Shown: positions 4,438 through 6,745 of the stretch, one piece after another
How the letters are laid out: each line of letters begins with the position of its first letter
Numbering within the stretch: position 1 is the stretch's first letter
DNA from: an uncultured Deinococcales bacterium
GTDB lineage: Bacteria; Deinococcota; Deinococci; Deinococcales; Trueperaceae
Length of the DNA stretch: 6,745 bases
Direction: 5' to 3'
Assembly: GCA_937934635.1 (NCBI GenBank)
Contig: CALGZD010000332.1
Location: forward strand, 1 to 6,745
Notes under the pieces: model-generated
Seen by the model: the letters and a program-made list of their open reading frames with translations, nothing else
Database searches by the model: none
What the model was told of the DNA's origin: nothing
Program-made: the position numbers and the translations under genes

Positions 4438-5379
4438 ATGGCTACAAATAAAATATACAAACTAAAGCCCAAAATGGGAGAACGAAAACTTATCATCAAT
4501 GCGGATGATTATGGGCTTTCAGAGTCGGTCAGTGAAGGCATCATAAAAGGTTGGTCGGAGGGGATTATCAGTTCGTCTTCTGCGATTATGAATATGCCAG
4601 ATGCTGTGAATAGGTTGGAGCAAGCCCCTGCCGACATGCCAATTGGCTTACACCTAAACGTTACACTAGGAAGACCAGTTTTACCTCCTGAACTTATACC
4701 CAGTTTGGTAAATAGAAAAGGCAACTTTTATCCCTTAATTGATTTAATAACGCGTTTTAAGGATGTTTCGCTTGATGAACTTCGTGCCGAGGCACAAGCA
4801 CAAGCAGTCCGTTTTTTAACGTCTGGGCGGAAGTTCGACCATATTGACTATCATCAACACGTGTTTGTTATCTATAACCCCTTTTTCCCAATCGTGGTTG
4901 AACTAGCACAGCAGTATAAGGTACCAATTCGGCAACCTGTACCTATAAAGGTAAAAGTACCTAATAAAAAGACAGCCACAGATTATGTTTGGGACTATGT
5001 ACAGCTAGGTTTAAAAAACCCTGCTTTGATGATGCAAACTTTGCCACAAATGATGCTGTGGGAAAGAGAACGGGCTAAAGACATAGAAGCGCATGGTTTG
5101 TGTACACCAAATCACTTAGTGCTTGATTTGTTCCGTAATTATAGCTATGACAAATTTAAGGCCATCATAGAACAGATTCCTGAAGGCATTACGGAGATGG
5201 TGGTTCACCCTGCATTGAGCGTAGAGGGTGATGCGTCTTATACGGAACGTTATGGTTTGGAGGAGAGGGTAAGTGAGCTGGATTTGCTTTGTGATGACAG
5301 GGCTCGAGCCCTCCTTAAAGCCCACGATATAGAACTTACTAATTTCCAAAAAGAAAATAAAAACTCTAAAATCAACTAA
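4438..5379 (+). CDS. ChbG/YdjC-family carbohydrate deacetylase
   Basis: A 313-residue cytoplasmic enzyme of the YdjC/ChbG/HpnK family. Members are metal-dependent hydrolases that remove acetyl groups from amino sugars; E. coli ChbG acts on chitooligosaccharides and HpnK-type relatives act on hopanoid sugars. Seen here: the LIINADDYGLS motif at residues 18-28 with Asp23 and Asp24, GLHLN with His72, HIDYHQH with His135, His139 and His141, and a late VVHPA with His257. Asp24, His72 and His139 are the likely metal ligands by family analogy. Length is normal (about 250-310 in the family), with a Lys/Asn-rich tail after residue 300. Met1 at 4438 is the first Met in the open frame (an in-frame TGA lies at 4396-4398); Met13 at 4474 is five residues before the motif and is possible too. 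Neither has a clear ribosome site. The substrate cannot be set from context, since no chitobiose or glycan genes are adjacent. Confidence 0.88.
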   Translation: MATNKIYKLKPKMGERKLIINADDYGLSESVSEGIIKGWSEGIISSSSAIMNMPDAVNRLEQAPADMPIGLHLNVTLGRPVLPPELIPSLVNRKGNFYPLIDLITRFKDVSLDELRAEAQAQAVRFLTSGRKFDHIDYHQHVFVIYNPFFPIVVELAQQYKVPIRQPVPIKVKVPNKKTATDYVWDYVQLGLKNPALMMQTLPQMMLWERERAKDIEAHGLCTPNHLVLDLFRNYSYDKFKAIIEQIPEGITEMVVHPALSVEGDASYTERYGLEERVSELDLLCDDRARALLKAHDIELTNFQKENKNSKIN

Positions 5380-5426
5380 GAGAGAACCTTTCGGCTGTGA
5401 TAAGCTACTAGCTAAGTAAGTATTAG

Positions 5427-5456
5427 TTCAGTTTTTAAACAAAGACTAAGTAAAAT
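5427..5456 (+). promoter_or_regulatory. Possible mutS promoter (weak)
   Basis: TAAAAT (5451-5456) makes a fair −10 and TTCAGT (5427-5432), 18 bases upstream, a poor −35. If used, the mRNA would start near 5463 and include the hairpin at 5473-5497. No terminator is evident after the deacetylase stop at 5379, so read-through from that gene is an alternative. Confidence 0.3.
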
Positions 5457-5472
5457 ACAGCGAATAATAATC

Positions 5473-5497
5473 CTTTACCTTGAATTTTAAGGTAAAG
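5473..5497 (+). promoter_or_regulatory. Hairpin enclosing the mutS ribosome binding site
   Basis: CTTTACCTT (5473-5481) pairs perfectly with AAGGTAAAG (5489-5497) across the loop GAATTTT. The only Shine-Dalgarno-like sequence before mutS, AAGG (5489-5492), is inside the 3' arm. In the folded mRNA it would be hidden, which could lower or regulate MutS translation. That function is inferred. Confidence 0.55.
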
Positions 5498-5500
5498 TAC

Positions 5501-5524
5501 ATGAATGGTAATGGCCGTGGGTAA
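5501..5524 (+). other. Possible seven-codon upstream ORF overlapping the mutS start
   Basis: The ATG at 5501 is placed best relative to AAGG (8 bases), but its frame encodes only MNGNGRG before TAA at 5522-5524 and overlaps the mutS start out of frame. It could be a chance ATG or a small decoy/leader ORF. Confidence 0.3.
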
Positions 5525-6745
5525 TTTAGCAGCAACACAGAGTACAGGCTCTCTTAAGGGAGAAGGCAAAGGGGAACTACCACCTCTTTTAGTTCAATAT
5601 GTCGAATTGCGAGATAAGTATCATGACTACTTACTCCTCTTTCAAGTTGGGGATTTTTACGAGTGCTTTGGTGAAGATGCTGAGCGTCTGGCAAGAGCGC
5701 TAAGTATCATCCTCACACACAAAACCAGTAAAGATTTTGTCACACCTATGGCTGGCATACCTATCCGCAGTGTAGATGCCAATGTTGAAAAATTGCTAGC
5801 GCAGGGCATCCGTGTAGCAATTGCCGATCAAGTAGATATACACAACCTTGGACCAGACAAACTAGTCAAGCGTGAAATCACCCAACTGATTACACCGGGG
5901 ACTATCACTGATGAACGTTTGCTCAAGCCAGATGCTAACTATCTAGCAGCAGTTGCTACAGGTGATGGTTATGGTCTAACCCTATTAGATTTAAGTACAG
6001 GAGAGTTTCGAGGTACGCATCTATACAGTCGTGCAAGTTTGTACGATGAACTCAAGCGTTACCGTCCAGCCGAAGTGCTGCTTGCACCAGAACTTTACGA
6101 GCAAGATGCTTTTAGGCAAGCCTTTAGCCAACGTTTTGCAGTCATGCTTAGCAATGGACGTTTTGAATCTGCCGAAGATGTTTTACAAAGCCACTTTGGC
6201 AAAGTACCCTCAAGCCTGACAACCGAAGCACTAACACGTGCTGCAGCAGCAGTACTGTCCTACGCACTAGAAACGCAACAAGGCAAACTGCCACAAGTTA
6301 GAAACTTTTTACGTTACGACCCCGGTGCCTATATGAACATAGGCGAGGTGGCACTTTCTACTCTAGAAGTTTTCGATACACAAGTTGGAGACAGCGATAG
6401 AACACTGTTTTCTATATTAAGCGATTGCCGTACAACACCTGGTAGACGTTTACTACAAGCGTGGTTGAGACATCCACTTTTAGATAAAGCACTCATCGAG
6501 CAACGGCAACACACAGTTGAGGCATTTGTAAAAGATAAAGTTTTGCGAGATGAGCTTCGCAAAGCACTTTTTAAAGTGCATGATTTGGAACGTTTATCTA
6601 CACGGCTTAGTGCGAATACAGTCAAGGCTCGAGACCTAGCAGCTTTAGCAAGAAGCCTAGCAGTTATTCCAGAACTCAAAATATTACTTTCTCAAAGGCA
6701 AGAAAGTACCTTGCTGTCACTAAATGAACGCTTACACGCTTTAAG
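5505..6745 (+). CDS. mutS: DNA mismatch repair protein MutS, N-terminal half (runs off the window)
   Basis: MutS binds mismatches and small loops and recruits MutL to start repair. The frame is open from 5505 to the window end: 413 codons of a protein usually of about 800-880 residues. With the 5505 start, the mismatch-reading motif is Phe51-Tyr52-Glu53 in QVGDFYECFGEDAERLARAL, followed by HKTSKDFVTPMAGIP (domain I), the connector with KREITQLITPGTI and the LTLLDLSTGEF stretch, and the core beginning near FLRYDPGAYMNIGEV and TTPGRRLLQAWLRHPLLDK. The remaining lever, clamp and the whole ATPase domain lie beyond the edge. The Phe-x-Glu motif marks MutS1 rather than MutS2. Start choice: ATG 5505 (12 bases after AAGG) and ATG 5511 share the frame; an in-frame TGA (5502-5504) blocks anything earlier. 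About 25 residues precede the usual family start near PPLLVQY. Confidence 0.95.
   Translation, partial: MVMAVGNLAATQSTGSLKGEGKGELPPLLVQYVELRDKYHDYLLLFQVGDFYECFGEDAERLARALSIILTHKTSKDFVTPMAGIPIRSVDANVEKLLAQGIRVAIADQVDIHNLGPDKLVKREITQLITPGTITDERLLKPDANYLAAVATGDGYGLTLLDLSTGEFRGTHLYSRASLYDELKRYRPAEVLLAPELYEQDAFRQAFSQRFAVMLSNGRFESAEDVLQSHFGKVPSSLTTEALTRAAAAVLSYALETQQGKLPQVRNFLRYDPGAYMNIGEVALSTLEVFDTQVGDSDRTLFSILSDCRTTPGRRLLQAWLRHPLLDKALIEQRQHTVEAFVKDKVLRDELRKALFKVHDLERLSTRLSANTVKARDLAALARSLAVIPELKILLSQRQESTLLSLNERLHAL

Noticed and set aside
4305..4499. Minus-strand ORF of 64 residues
   Set aside because: It is mostly translation of the pentamer array (repeating NSIQF/NPIQF) and overlaps the deacetylase start.
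6031..6679. Short ORFs on both strands inside mutS
   Set aside because: The mutS frame is open throughout with conserved motifs, so these are shadows.

Overview
The window looks like chromosomal DNA of an AT-rich bacterium that is probably related to the Deinococcota. The lineage call is an inference. The N-terminal MutS sequence (GDFYECFGEDAERLARAL, HKTSKDFVTPMAGIP, the VAIADQV stretch) resembles what I remember of Deinococcus/Thermus-type MutS. One gene also has a −10 box so close to its ATG that its mRNA may be leaderless, a common arrangement in Deinococcus. The base composition is far lower in G+C than usual for that phylum, so the placement stays tentative.

Layout. Positions 1-376 have no convincing gene but hold a short inverted-repeat element (56-140) and the leader of the first operon. 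Positions 377-2529 carry oppD and oppF, the two ATPase subunits of an oligopeptide/dipeptide ABC importer, overlapping by ATGA. No permease or binding-protein gene is visible beside them. Positions 2530-2769 hold a MITE-like element with perfect 11-bp terminal inverted repeats and a perfect 9-bp direct repeat on each side (2548-2710), then a hairpin with an extended −10 box in its loop. Positions 2770-3478 carry two small membrane proteins of unknown function, one base apart. They converge on an unrecognised 187-residue soluble protein on the minus strand (3475-4038), and the two stop codons interlock in one CTAG.

Positions 4039-4437 are non-coding and repeat-rich: a 15-bp tandem duplication and a long pentanucleotide array (ACTTT units, then about 17 TGRAT-type units) that decays into sequence just 7 bp before the next start codon. 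That gene (4438-5379) encodes a ChbG/YdjC-family carbohydrate deacetylase. The window ends inside mutS (from 5505), whose start region has a hairpin containing the Shine-Dalgarno sequence and three clustered ATGs.

The genes do not form one pathway: peptide uptake, an unknown membrane pair, a sugar-amide deacetylase and mismatch repair lie side by side. I see no defence system or complete transposon. The most notable material is non-coding: the two small inverted-repeat elements with related ends (GGGTGYGTCC), the pentamer array at the deacetylase promoter, and low-complexity extensions on both proteins at the oppD/oppF junction.
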